Source: Fodinibacter sp963811825
GTDB taxonomy: Bacteria; Actinomycetota; Actinomycetes; Actinomycetales; Dermatophilaceae
NCBI GenBank assembly: GCA_963811825.1
Contig: CAWESS010000030.1
Location: forward strand, 62,001 to 126,000
Length of the DNA stretch: 64,000 nucleotides
Reading direction: 5' to 3'
Shown here: piece by piece, positions 19,659 to 30,700 of the stretch
How the letters are laid out: every line of letters starts with the position of its first letter
Numbering within the stretch: position 1 is the first letter of the stretch
Translations under genes and position numbers: made by a program
The notes under the pieces: model-generated
Database searches by the model: none
Seen by the model: the letters and a program-made list of their open reading frames with translations, nothing else
Told to the model about the DNA's origin: nothing

Positions 19659-22378
19659 TCGACCGCGAGCACGGCGGCTACCTCGTGCCCGACGCGGTCC
19701 GCACCGACGTCGACGAGGTGCTGCTCCGTCGCTCGCAGGCCCGGGCGTGCGCCGCGCAGCACGACTGGTCGGGGAGGCGCCAGGCGGACCGGGCAGCCCT
19801 GAGCCTCTGGGCCGGCCCCGTGGCCCTCGAGGGTGTTCGTGACGACCTGGTGGTCGTCGAGCGGGCGCGGCTCGCCGACCTGCGGCGGGCGATGCTCGAC
19901 GACCTGGCCACCTCGCTGCTGGACGACCCCGGAGGCGACCCCGACGAGGCGCACGACCTCGCCCTCGAGCTGATGGCGGGCGACCCCCTCGACGAGGCAG
20001 CGGCGGTCCTGGGCATGCGTTCGGCGCAGCGCCTGGGCCGGCAGGCCGAGGCGCTGTCGATCTACTCCCGGGTCCGTCGAGACCTGCGCGACGAGCTGGG
20101 CATCGACCCCGGCCGCACCCTCACCGAGCTGCACCAGCGAGTTCTCGCGCAGGCTCCGCCCCGGGGCACGCCCGACGCCCTGACCGCGGAGCGCCCGGTG
20201 GCCCGCGATGTGGTCCTGCACCCGGCGCGCGTCCTCCCTGCACCCCGGACGCCGACGGTCGGTCGCCTCGCGGATCTCGATGCCGCGCTCGGTGCCCTCT
20301 CCGCAGGACACCGGCTCATCACGGTGACCGGGCCGGCCGGGGTCGGCAAGTCACGCCTGCTCGCGGAGATCGGCGTGGCCCTGCGCCCCAGCGAACCGGA
20401 CATCTACCACGTCGTCCTCGAGCCCCATGCCCAGCTGTCCGCTGACGCACTCGCCCTCGTCGTCGGGTCGATGAGCGGGTTGCCGATGGACGGGGCCGAC
20501 CCGGTGCACCAGCTGGCCGAGGCACTCGCCCACGAGCAGGCCGTCATCCTCGTCGACGAAGCCGAGTGGGCCCTGGCCGGAGCGGCGGAGATCGCGCGGG
20601 CCCTGCTCGACCGGTGCCCCGGCATCCGGCTCGTCCTCACCTCACGCACCCCGCTCGGCATCCTCGGGGAGCGCCTGGTCGTCCTGGACTCCCTGACCGT
20701 CCCCGCCCCCGGGGCTGCGCGCGAGGAGGTCTGCGCGGCAGCGGCGGTGCAGCTGCTGGCCTCACGGCTCGCTGACAGCGGCACCGAGCGGGCGGCCGAC
20801 CTCGAGGCGTGGTCGGACCAGGACCTGCAGATGCTCGCCGAGGTCGCGCGACGGCTCGACGGGCTCCCCCTCGCCCTGGAACTGGCAGCCGGGCGCTCCC
20901 CCGACGGCGACCTCGACCGGCTGCTCGACGTCGTCGCCACGCCGTTGGACCTCGTGGCCGACGAGCTCGACCGGGAGCCGCGCCACCAGTCGCTGCGCGA
21001 GGCCATCGGGTGGAGCATCGAACGGCTGACGCCCGAGGAGCGGCGGGCGCTGGCGAGGCTGTCGGTGTTCGTCGCGACGTTCGCCCGCGGGGCGGCCGTG
21101 GCCGTGATCGGGTCCCCGGAGGCGGAGTCACAGCTGCGGGCGCTGGTCCGCGGCAACCTCGTGCAGGCGGCGCACACCGCCGGAGGGCAGGGGCTGAGGC
21201 TGCTGACCGCGGTGCGCGACGCGGCACGGGAGGTGCTGCTCGACCTCGGGGAGGACGCCGACTCCCGCCGCCGACACCGCGAGTGGTACGCAGCCCGGTG
21301 GCGCGGCGCCCAGCTGAGCGACACCCTCATCGAGGACGTCGGCCGCACCCAGGAGGACCACCTCGCCGCCCTCGACAGTGCCCTCACCGTCGGCGACACC
21401 GGATCGGCCGTGGACCTGGGTCTGGCCCTGTTCCGCCGCTGGCAGTTCAGCGAGTCGGTCGCGACCGCCACCCCGTGGATGGACCAGCTCTCCCGGATGC
21501 CGGGACTCACCGATGCCCAGGCGGCTCGCCTCGCGATCGCGCGAACGGCGATCTCGCACGTCCGGCAGTGGGAGGACGCCGACGTCCCACGCATGATGCA
21601 CGCGCTGCGCGACGACCCGGACTGGGCGGTCAACCTGTTCACCACCGAGGCCATCGCCGCCTACACCGCGGGTGACACCCCGCGCTCGATGGCGATGGCC
21701 GCCCTGGGTCTTGACGCCGCCCGGGCGTCCGCACCGCACCACCTCCCGGAGTCGTTGGCCCTGGCCGCGGTCATGGCCGGCATCGCGGGCGAAGCCGCTG
21801 CCGCGACCGAGCACGTCGAGGAGGCCCGCGCCCGGATCGGTCCGCACCCGTCCGCGGTGCACCTCGTGACGGTCGTGCCGAAGCTCGCCCTGGCCATGAT
21901 GGATGCCGGCCGCCCCGACATCGCCCTCGACCTGTTGCAGCGAGCCGCCGACGGGGCGCAGTCGAGATTCGGCATCCAGCCGACGACGACGACCGTGGTC
22001 AACCTGGGCTGGGCGGCCCTCGGCGCGGGGCGGCCCAGGCGAGTCGTTCACCTGGTTCGTCCGTGGCCTGCAGCGGGAGACGCCGTGGAGCCCCGGCTTC
22101 GCGGAGGCGTCAGCCGGCCTCGGGTGTGCGGGGGTCGCCCTGGCGTGGGAGCACGCCCCGGCGGTGCTCCTCGCGTCCGACCGGCTGCTCGGGACCTCGG
22201 CCACCCGGCTGTCCGGGAGCCTGGCCGCGCACGTGGAACGCGCTCGCTCGCAGGTGACCTGGCCACCGGACACGCCGTTGGCGACCCTGCCGGTCGACGT
22301 CGTCGCCCACCGGGTGCTCCAGCTCGCAGCCGAGCACGCCGCAGCGCTCGCCCCGGAGCCCGAGCAGGCCTGGCGTAG
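19427..22378 (+). CDS. SARP/AfsR-type large transcriptional regulator (frame breaks near the C-terminus)
   Basis: This is a regulator of about 980 residues: an OmpR-like winged helix (MRASILGPLRVETTRGSQLP, residues 1-95), a bacterial transcriptional activation domain (DELGIDPGRTLTELHQRVLA, to about 245), an ATPase domain with Walker A TGPAGVGKSRLL near 305, and helical repeats. AfsR-type proteins activate secondary metabolism or stress genes; no target is evident. At about 22,037 one extra base (CGGCCCAGGCGAG) moves the coding frame: GESFTWFVRGLQRE continues in the next frame. A second shift near 22,350 is needed to stop at 22378 instead of running into ilvA. Confidence 0.8.
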   Translation: MRASILGPLRVETTRGSQLPAGGRPRDLLAALLLRRGRPVPADVLLDLVWSEQAATLDVAAVHTVVARLRRQFGAELIDREHGGYLVPDAVRTDVDEVLLRRSQARACAAQHDWSGRRQADRAALSLWAGPVALEGVRDDLVVVERARLADLRRAMLDDLATSLLDDPGGDPDEAHDLALELMAGDPLDEAAAVLGMRSAQRLGRQAEALSIYSRVRRDLRDELGIDPGRTLTELHQRVLAQAPPRGTPDALTAERPVARDVVLHPARVLPAPRTPTVGRLADLDAALGALSAGHRLITVTGPAGVGKSRLLAEIGVALRPSEPDIYHVVLEPHAQLSADALALVVGSMSGLPMDGADPVHQLAEALAHEQAVILVDEAEWALAGAAEIARALLDRCPGIRLVLTSRTPLGILGERLVVLDSLTVPAPGAAREEVCAAAAVQLLASRLADSGTERAADLEAWSDQDLQMLAEVARRLDGLPLALELAAGRSPDGDLDRLLDVVATPLDLVADELDREPRHQSLREAIGWSIERLTPEERRALARLSVFVATFARGAAVAVIGSPEAESQLRALVRGNLVQAAHTAGGQGLRLLTAVRDAAREVLLDLGEDADSRRRHREWYAARWRGAQLSDTLIEDVGRTQEDHLAALDSALTVGDTGSAVDLGLALFRRWQFSESVATATPWMDQLSRMPGLTDAQAARLAIARTAISHVRQWEDADVPRMMHALRDDPDWAVNLFTTEAIAAYTAGDTPRSMAMAALGLDAARASAPHHLPESLALAAVMAGIAGEAAAATEHVEEARARIGPHPSAVHLVTVVPKLALAMMDAGRPDIALDLLQRAADGAQSRFGIQPTTTTVVNLGWAALGAGRPRRVVHLVRPWPAAGDAVEPRLRGGVSRPRVCGGRPGVGARPGGAPRVRPAARDLGHPAVREPGRARGTRSLAGDLATGHAVGDPAGRRRRPPGAPARSRARRSARPGARAGLA

Positions 22379-22395
22379 CGGCTCGGCGTGGGCCC

Positions 22396-23940
22396 TCAGC
22401 GCAGGAACAGCTGGTACGCCGGGTTGTCGGTCTCGTCCCACGACCGGTAGCCCAGGGTGTCGCGGAAGGTGGCGAACGCCTCCCGGTCGCTCGGTGGTAC
22501 CTGCATGCCGACGAGCACGCGGCCGACGTCCGAGCCGTGCCCCCGGTAGTGGAACAGCGAGATGTTCCACGCCGGCGCCATCGCCTCGAGGAACTGCACC
22601 AGCGCGCCGGGCCGCTCGGGGAACTCGTAGCGGTGGAGCACCTCGTCGTGGGCGAGGGTCGTGCGCCCACCCACGAGGTGGCGCAGGTGCAGCTTGGCGA
22701 GCTCGTCGTCGGTGAGGTCGAGGGCGGGCAGCCCGGCATCCGCGAACCCCTGCGCCAGCCGGCGGGCCTCCTCGCGGCCGTGGACCTGCAGGCCCACGAA
22801 GACGTGGGCCGTGTCGCTGTCGGCGATGCGGTAGTTGAACTCGGTGACCTCGCGGCCCGGGCCGATGACGTCGAGCAACCTGCGGAAGCTGCCGCGCTGC
22901 TCGGGGATGGTCACGGCGAACACGGCCTCGCGCTGCTCGCCGACCTCGGCCCGCTCCGCGACGAAGCGCAAGCGGTCGAAGTCCATGTTGGCGCCACAGG
23001 CCACCGCGACGTAGGTGCCGCCCGCGGCGCCGGGGCGGACGGCATACTCCTTCAGCCCCGCCACGGCGAGGGCACCGGCGGGCTCGAGGATGGCGCGCGT
23101 GTCGGTGAAGACGTCCTTGATCGCCGCGCACACGGCATCCGTGTCGACGCGGATCATCTCGTCGACGAAGGCGCTCGCGACCCGGAAGGTCTCCTCACCG
23201 ACGAGCCGCACGGCGGTGCCGTCCGAGAACAGCCCCACGTGCTCGAGCTCCACCCGGTGCCCGGCCTCGAGCGACTGGGCCATGGCGTCGGAGTCGTCGG
23301 TCTGGACGCCGATGACCTTGACGTCCGGGCGCAGGGCCTTGACGTAGGCCGCGATGCCGGCGATCAGGCCGCCGCCACCGACGGCGACGAAGACGGCATC
23401 CAGGGGGCCGGTCACCTGGCGCAGGATCTCCATGCCGATGGTGCCCTGCCCGGCGATGACGTCGGGGTCGTCGAAGGGGTGCACCATCGTCAGCCCGCGC
23501 TCGTGCGCCAGCGTGGCCGCGTGGGCGCCGGCGTCCGTGTAGGAGTCGCCGTGGAGCACGACCTCGACGCCGGCGGCGCGCACGGCATTCACCTTGAGCT
23601 GCGGGGTGGTCGTCGGCATGACGATGACGGCGTGGCAGCCGAGCACGGTCGCGGCGCGGGCCACCCCCTGGGCGTGGTTGCCCGCCGACGCGGCGATGAC
23701 GCCCCGCGCGCGGGCCTGCGGGCTGAGCCGGGCCATCGTGTTGTAGGCGCCGCGGATCTTGAACGAGAACACCGGCTGGAGGTCCTCGCGCTTGAGGAGC
23801 ACGGTGCTGCCGAGACGGGCGCTCAGGCCCGGGGCGGCGTCGAGCGGGGTCTCCTCGACGACGTCGTAGACCCGCGAGGTCAGGATGCGTTTGAGGTATG
23901 CCGTGGCCTCGGCGTCGGTCAGCGGTCGGGTGTGCGGCAC
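22396..23940 (-). CDS. ilvA: Threonine ammonia-lyase, biosynthetic
   Basis: This PLP enzyme converts threonine to 2-oxobutyrate, the first step of isoleucine synthesis. It has 514 residues. The PLP lysine is in SFKIRGAYN near residue 61, the phosphate loop is VGGGGLIAG, and the last about 190 residues form two ACT-like regulatory domains (FAVTIPEQRGSFRRLLDVIG and HRYEFPERPGALVQFLEAM). This is the long form inhibited by isoleucine. ATG 23940 is 33 bases beyond the end of the ABC exporter on the same strand. Confidence 0.96.
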   Translation of the reverse strand: MPHTRPLTDAEATAYLKRILTSRVYDVVEETPLDAAPGLSARLGSTVLLKREDLQPVFSFKIRGAYNTMARLSPQARARGVIAASAGNHAQGVARAATVLGCHAVIVMPTTTPQLKVNAVRAAGVEVVLHGDSYTDAGAHAATLAHERGLTMVHPFDDPDVIAGQGTIGMEILRQVTGPLDAVFVAVGGGGLIAGIAAYVKALRPDVKVIGVQTDDSDAMAQSLEAGHRVELEHVGLFSDGTAVRLVGEETFRVASAFVDEMIRVDTDAVCAAIKDVFTDTRAILEPAGALAVAGLKEYAVRPGAAGGTYVAVACGANMDFDRLRFVAERAEVGEQREAVFAVTIPEQRGSFRRLLDVIGPGREVTEFNYRIADSDTAHVFVGLQVHGREEARRLAQGFADAGLPALDLTDDELAKLHLRHLVGGRTTLAHDEVLHRYEFPERPGALVQFLEAMAPAWNISLFHYRGHGSDVGRVLVGMQVPPSDREAFATFRDTLGYRSWDETDNPAYQLFLR

Positions 23941-23973
23941 GGCGCAAGGGTAGCCGCGGTGCCCGGATGCCGG

Positions 23974-26900
23974 TCAGCCGGCGAGGTGGGCCCACCGCGG
24001 CTCGAGGTCGACCCACGGGCCGACGTCGGCGACCCGGCCGTCGACGAGCACCACCACCCGATCCGCCTGCGGCCAGGGCGGCGCGCTTGGACGTCGCACC
24101 GATGACCGTGGTGCCGCGGGCGCGCAGGGCCGCCCACAGCTCGACCTCGGTGGCGGCGTCCAGGGCGCTGGACACGTCGTCGGCGAGGAGCACCTCGGCC
24201 TCGGCGGCGAGCGCGCGCGCCAGGGCGAGGCGTTGCACCTGGCCGCCGGACAGTCGCACGCCGCGGTGACCCACGACGGCGTCGTGGCCACCGGCGTCAT
24301 CGACGTCCTCGCGCAGCCGTGCGTCCACGATCGCCCGGTCGAGGGCCCGGCCGTGGCCGAGCGAGACGTTGTCGGCGAAGGATCCGGAGAGGACCCGGGG
24401 CACCTGCGAGACGTAGGACACCTGTCCCGGACGCAGGAAGACCTGCGCGTCCTCGACCTCGACCCCGTTCCACGAGATCGACCCGGTGTGGTGGAGCAGT
24501 CCGGCCAGGCCGCGCAGCAGGCTCGACTTGCCCGACCCGACCTGACCGAGCAGGAGCACGAGCTCGCCGGCGCCGACCGTGAGGTCGACGCCTTCGACGC
24601 CGCGCGTGCCGTCGTCGTGGATGGCCCCGACCCCCTTCAGCTCGAGCACGCGCAGGGGGACCTGACCGGGTACGTCGGCGCGGGGAGCAGTGCCTTCGAC
24701 GAGGTCGACCCCTTCGGGCATCGCGACGAGGTCGACGCCTCCGGCGAGTCGGCTCGTGGCCTGCTGCCAGGACCTCGTGCCCGGCGCCTCCGTGACGACG
24801 GCGCCGGCCACCCGGCCGAACCAGTCGAACCCGTTGACGGCACCGGAGACGAGGATGGCCGTGGCCAGGCTCCAGCGACCGGACGCGAACGTCGCCCAGG
24901 CAGCGACGACGCCGACCTGCACCATGATGACCGGGACCCCGTCGAGGATCGCCTGGACCCGGTGCTCGAAGACGGCCGCCTCGACCCGCCCGGCATCCAC
25001 GGCTCGAAGGTGCTGCCGCGCGGCGGGGGTGGCCGAGGCGAGCTTGACGGTGCGTGCCGACTCGAGCACGGACACCAGGGAGCGCCCGAACCGGGCCCGG
25101 GCGGCGGACGACTCGGTGGCTGAGCGGCCCGCGATCGGCCGACCGACCGCCGATGCGAGCGCGGCACCGACGAGGACGCCGAGCAGCACCCCACCGGCGA
25201 GCAGGCTGCCGCCGAGGACCGCGGTCACCGCGACGATCGCGAGCCCGTTGAGGAAGTCGACCCAGCGGTCGGCGTACAGGGCGTACCGGTCGGCATCCAT
25301 CGAGCGGGCCACGACCTCGCCCGGCGGGGTGCGCTCGAGGCGGTGCTGGCGGGTCTGGCCGATGAGCACCGACATCCGCACGCGCAGCATCACCTCGATC
25401 CACCACCGCGGGTAGCGACGGATGGCCGAGGTGAGGATCAGCGGGGAGGCCACGACGAACAGGGCGGTCAGCGCCGTCAGGACGATGGTTCGCTGATCCC
25501 ACCCGGCGCCGGTGGACAGGTGCTCGACGACCAGACCCCACACCAGTCCGGTCGCAGCCCCGAACGAGCCACCCAGGGCCGAGACGAGGAACAGGATCGC
25601 GGGCCAGATGCCCCACCGCGGCCGAACGCGCAGCGCCGACAGCACACCTCGGGTGAGCGAGGGCCCGTCGCCCGGCTCGGGGGCGACGGGCGGCGGCCCG
25701 GTGCGGCGGGCGCCGCCCACGACGGCGTCGGGCGAACGCCGTCCGTGCGCGACACGGCATCCGTGAGCGGGTGACCGTCCGTGACGGGCTCGGCAACCGT
25801 TCCCCGTGACGGGGCGGCCGCGGTGACCAGGACTCGGTCCGCGCTGGCTTCGAGGAGGCGACGGAACGGGCCCTCCGTCACGGCGACCTCGGATCGTGTC
25901 CCGTGCTGGACGACCCGCCCGTGGTCGAGCACGGCGACGAGGTCGGCGCGCGCGGTGGTGGACAGACGATGGGCGACGAGGATGCCGGTGCGTCCGGTGA
26001 GGAGGTGGTCGGCAGCACGCACCACGAGGCCCTCGGTGACGGGGTCCATCCGGGCGGTGGCCTCGTCGAGGACGACGACGGCGACGTCGCGCACGAGCAG
26101 GCGCGCAAAGGCGACGAGCTGCTCCTCCCCCGCCGACAGCGGCGTGCCGCCGGGGCCGAGCACGGTGTCGAGACCCTCGGGCAGCCCGTCGACCCACTCG
26201 TCGAGCCCCAGCTCGGCCACGGCGGTGCGCACGCGCTGGCGGGGCAGGTCGGCGAAGAGGGTGATGTTCTCGGCGAGGGTCCCGGCGAGGATGTCGGTCC
26301 GCTGGGTGACGACCCCGACGGCCGCGCGCAGCTGCTGGAGGTCGAGGTCGAGCACGTCGACCCCACCGAGGAGGACCGCGCCCGGCGGGGGCTCGACGGC
26401 GCGCGAGAGCAGCGAGGCCAGGGTGGACTTGCCCGACCCGGTGCGACCCACGAGGGCGCAGGTGCGCCCTGCCGGAACCTCGAGGGTGACGCCGCGCAGG
26501 GCGAAGTCGCCGTCCGGGTAGGCGAAGTGCAGGTCGCGGAACTCGATGGCGAGGGACCCCGGCGGCACGGCTCGGCCACCGTCGGGCTCGTGCTCGATCT
26601 CGAGCAGCTGCCGCAGCCGGGTCACGGCCCCGATGCCGGCCTGGAGCTCGGGCAGGTGCCGCGCCATCTGGTCGATCTGTCCGACGAAGGTGCTCGTGAC
26701 GAGGAAGAGCGTGACCAGCCGCGCCACGGACAGGTCGTCGGAGACGACGAGCGCGACCCCCGCGACACTCGTGCCGGCGAGCAGGCCGTACAGGAGCACG
26801 CCGGTTCGCCTCGTGACGCGGCACTGCAGCGCGAGGACCTCGTCGAAGCGCCGGTGCACGACGGCCGACAACGTGCTGAGGTGCTGCACGACATGCGCCT

Positions 26901-27555
26901 GACCGAGGCTGGTGCGCAGGTCGTCCCGTGCCGAGATGGCCTCCTCGAGGGCGGCGGCGTGGTCGGTCCACGACGCCTCCTCGACGACCTTGCGCTCGGC
27001 GATCGTGGGCAGCAGCCGGCGCACGAGGACGAAGGCAGCTGCCCCGGCCAGCGGGAAGAGCAGCCACGCGGGCCACCAGGTCAGCCCGGCGACGATCCAC
27101 ATCGGGACGGCCGCGAACACGGTGCGCAGGGCGTCCCAGACCTGACGCCGGAGCATCGAGCCGACGTCATGGGTGTCGTCGTCGACCCGGTCGAGCACCT
27201 CCCCGACCGCCTGCTCACTGAGCGCCGACAGCGGCTGGTGCAGCGCGGCATCCAGCAGGTCCTCGCGCAGCCGTCCCTCGGCGCGGTCGACGACCGACGC
27301 CCAGAGGGTGCGGCCGACGGTGTCGAGCAGGGCCGACCCCACGACGCACAGGGCGAGGAGGCCGACGAGCCGGGTGGAGGGGTTGGCGGCGAGCAGCCCG
27401 GCCACCACCGTGCCGAGGGTGCGCCCGACGGCGCCGACCGCGGATGCCGACAGGGCCACCCCGGTGACCCAGCCGCGCAGCCGACCGACGTCGACGCGCC
27501 GGCTGGCGGGCAGTTCCGTCGACAGCGTCGTGTGTGGCAAGGGCGGAGAGGACAT
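23974..27555 (-). CDS. Tandem ABC exporter, TMD-NBD-TMD-NBD (two compensating frame breaks)
   Basis: This encodes two fused ABC exporter halves, about 1,193 residues in total. NBD1 has Walker A GRTGSGKST near residue 371, an altered signature LSAGEEQLV near 473 and Walker B VVLDEATA. NBD2 has GQVGSGKSS near 1006, canonical LSGGQVQR near 1103 and Walker B LLADDVSSALD, with Asp in place of the catalytic Glu. That asymmetry is typical of exporters with one degenerate ATP site. Frame breaks lie near 25,700 (between halves) and at 24,077 (one extra base before CAGGCGGATCGG). They cancel, so ATG 27555 and stop 23974 share a frame. Alternatively the halves are two genes. The substrate is unknown. 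Confidence 0.8.
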
Positions 27556-27612
27556 CACCGAGCAACCTACGTCGAGCGACCGACACGGGCCGAATGGATT
27601 TCGCCCCGCCGC

Positions 27613-27697
27613 GAACTTCTCCGCCGTCACTGGGATGGCGGAGAAGTTCTGGCGTGGCGGACACATTTCTCCGCCACGACCCACCTTCTCCGCCACC
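27613..27697. repeat. Array of four TTCTCCGCC elements forming two hairpins
   Basis: In the gap between icmF and the ABC gene, GAACTTCTCCGCC (27613-27625) pairs with GGCGGAGAAGTTC (27637-27649). CGTGGCGGA (27653-27661) pairs with TCCGCCACG (27670-27678). A further CTTCTCCGCCACC follows (about 27685-27697). It could be an operator array for the exporter or a terminator for icmF. Confidence 0.6.
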
Positions 27698-27735
27698 GGT
27701 GGGACTGCTCGTCCGGCCGCAACCAGCCAGTCGGG

Positions 27736-30700
27736 TCAGACGTTGCGGCGGTACTGGCCCCCGACCTCGAAGAACGCCTCGGTGACCTGCTGCAGCGAAC
27801 ACACGCGGGCGGCATCCATGAGGACGGCGAACACGTTCTCGCCCGACACCGCCGAGGCCTTCAACCGGGCCAGCGCCTCCTCGGCCTCCTCGCGGTGCGC
27901 CTCCCGGAACGAGGTCACCCGCGCGAGCTGGCCCTCCTTCTCCTCCTCGGAAGCGCGCGCGAGCACGACCTCGCGAGGCGCGTCACCGGCATCCGGTGCC
28001 TTGAAGGTGTTGACGCCGACGATCGGCAGCGAGCCGTCGTGCTTGCGGTGCTCGTAGAGCATCGACTCGTCCTGGATGCGGCCGCGCTGGTAGCCGGTCT
28101 CCATCGCGCCGAGCACCCCACCACGCTCGGAGATGCGGTCGAACTCGGCGAGCACCGCGGCCTCGACGAGGTCGGTCAGCTCGTCGACGACGAACGCCCC
28201 CTGCAGCGGGTTCTCGTTGATCGCGAGGCCCCACTCCTTGGTGATGATCATCTGGATCGCGAGCGCCCGACGCACCGACTCCGCCGACGGGGTCGTCACG
28301 GCCTCGTCAAAAGCGTTGGTGTGCAGGCTGTTCGCGTTGTCGTAGATCGCCGTGAGGGCCTGCAGGGTCGTGCGGATGTCGTTGAAGTCCATCTCCTGCG
28401 CGTGCAGCGACCGACCCGACGTCTGCACGTGGTACTTCAGCTTCTGGCTGCGCTCGTTGGCGCCGTACTTCTCCTTCATCGCGATCGCCCAGATGCGTCG
28501 GGCGACCCGGCCGATGACGGTGTACTCGGGGTCCATCCCGTTGGAGAAGAAGAACGACAGGTTCGGCGCGAAGTCGTCGATGGCCATGCCGCGGGCGAGG
28601 TAGGCCTCGACGTAGGTGAAACCGTTCGCGAGGGTGAACGCGAGCTGGCTGATGGGGTTCGCCCCGGCCTCGGCGATGTGGTACCCGCTGATCGACACCG
28701 AGTAGAAGTTGCGCACCGACTGCTCGATGAACCACTCCTGGATGTCGGCCATCATCCGCAGCGAGAACTCGGTGGAGAACAGGCACGTGTTCTGGCCCTG
28801 GTCCTCCTTGAGGATGTCGGCCTGGACCGTCCCTCGCACTGTCGCAAGCGCATTGGCTCGGATGCCGTGCGCCTCCTCCTCGTTCGGCTCGCGTCCCTGC
28901 TCGCTCGCCCACGCCTCGACGGCGCGGTCCATGACGGTGTTGAGGAAGAACGCGAGGATCGTCGGCGCCGGGCCGTTGATCGTCATCGACACGCTGGTGG
29001 TCGGCGCGGTGAGGTCGAACCCGGCGTAGAGCTCACGCATGTCGTCGAGCGTCGCGACGGAGACGCCGGACGTGCCGACCTTGCCGTAGATGTCGGGGCG
29101 CTTGTCGGGGTCGCGGCCGTAGAGCGTCACCGAGTCGAAGGCGGTGGAGAGGCGGGTCGCCGGCTGGCCCTGCGAGAGCAGCTTGAACCGGGTGTTCGTG
29201 CGGAACGGGTCGCCCTCGCCGGCGAACATGCGAGCGGGGTCCTCGTTGTCGCGCTTGAACGGGAAGACGCCTGCGGTGAAGGGGAAGTAGCCGGGCAGGT
29301 TCTCGCGGCGCAGGAAGGAGACGAGGTCGCCGTCGTCGGAGTAGCGCGGCAGGGACACCCGGCGGATCCGGTTGCCCGACAGCGACTCCTTGACGAGGGA
29401 CGTGTGGATCTCCCTGTCGCGCACGGTCACCACCTGCTCGTCTCCCGAGTAGGCCTCGACGACCGAGCTCCACCCGGCGAGCTGGCGGGCGACGGAGAGC
29501 GGCAGGTCGTCCTGGGCGCGGGAGAGCAGCGCGTCGACCCCGGAGCGGTCCGACCCGGCGTGGGTCAGCTCGCCACCGACCTCGGTGAGCCGCTGCACGC
29601 GGCGGGCCGCCTCGGCGAACCGGTGGGTGTCCTCGTGGAAGCCCCGCACGGTCTCGGCGATCTCGGCGAGGTAGCGCACCCGCTGCGGCGGCACGACCTG
29701 GCGCAGCACCGAGGAGTGGCGCACCGAGACGGGCGCCAGCGCCCCCTCCCCCACCTCGAGGCCCTTGCCGGTCAGCAGGCCGCGCAGCTCCTGGTAGAGC
29801 GCTGTCACCCCGTCGTCGTTGAACGTGGCCGCCGAGGTGCCGAAGACCGGCATGTCCTCGGGCTTCTTGCCGAAGGCCCCGCGGTTGCGGACCATCTGGC
29901 GGCCCACGTCGCGCAGCGCGTCCATGGCCCCGCGACGCTCGAACTTGTTGATCGCGACGACGTCGGCGAAGTCCAGCATGTCGATCTTCTCGAGCTGGCT
30001 GGCCGCCCCGAACTCCGGCGTCATGACGTAGAGGTTCACGTCCGCGAAGGAGGTGATCGCGGCATCACCCTGCCCGATGCCGGGGGTCTCGACGATGACG
30101 AGGTCGTAGGCCGCGGCCTTGAGGATCGTCAGCACGTCACCGAGCGCCTCGGGCACCTCGCGGCCGCCGCGCGTCGCGAGCGAGCGGAAGTAGACGCGGT
30201 CGCCGTCGAGCGAGTTCATCCGGATGCGGTCGCCGAGCAGGGCGCCACCGCCGCGGCGACGGGTGGGGTCGATGGCCACGCAGGCGATGCGCAGCTTGTC
30301 CTGCTGGTCCACCCGCAGGCGGCGCACGAGCTCGTCGGTCAGGCTCGACTTGCCCGAGCCGCCGGTGCCGGTGATGCCGAGCACCGGGGTTCGGCGGGCG
30401 GCTGCCGCGCGCTCCAGCTCGGCGCGCATCTCGTCGCTGAGGTGTCCGGTCTCGGCGGCGGTGATGGCGCGGGCGACCGCAGCACGATCGCCGGTGAGCA
30501 CGGCGGCCGCGGAGGTGGCGTGACCGGCATACAGGTCGGTGTCGCATGCCTCGATCACCTGGTTGACCATGCCGGGCAGGCCGAGCCGCTGGCCGTCCTG
30601 CGGGCTGAAGATCGTGACCCCGGCGGCGCGCAGGCGCTCGATCTCGCTCGGCACGATGACCCCGCCGCCGCCACCGACGACCTGCACGTGCCCGGCGCCC

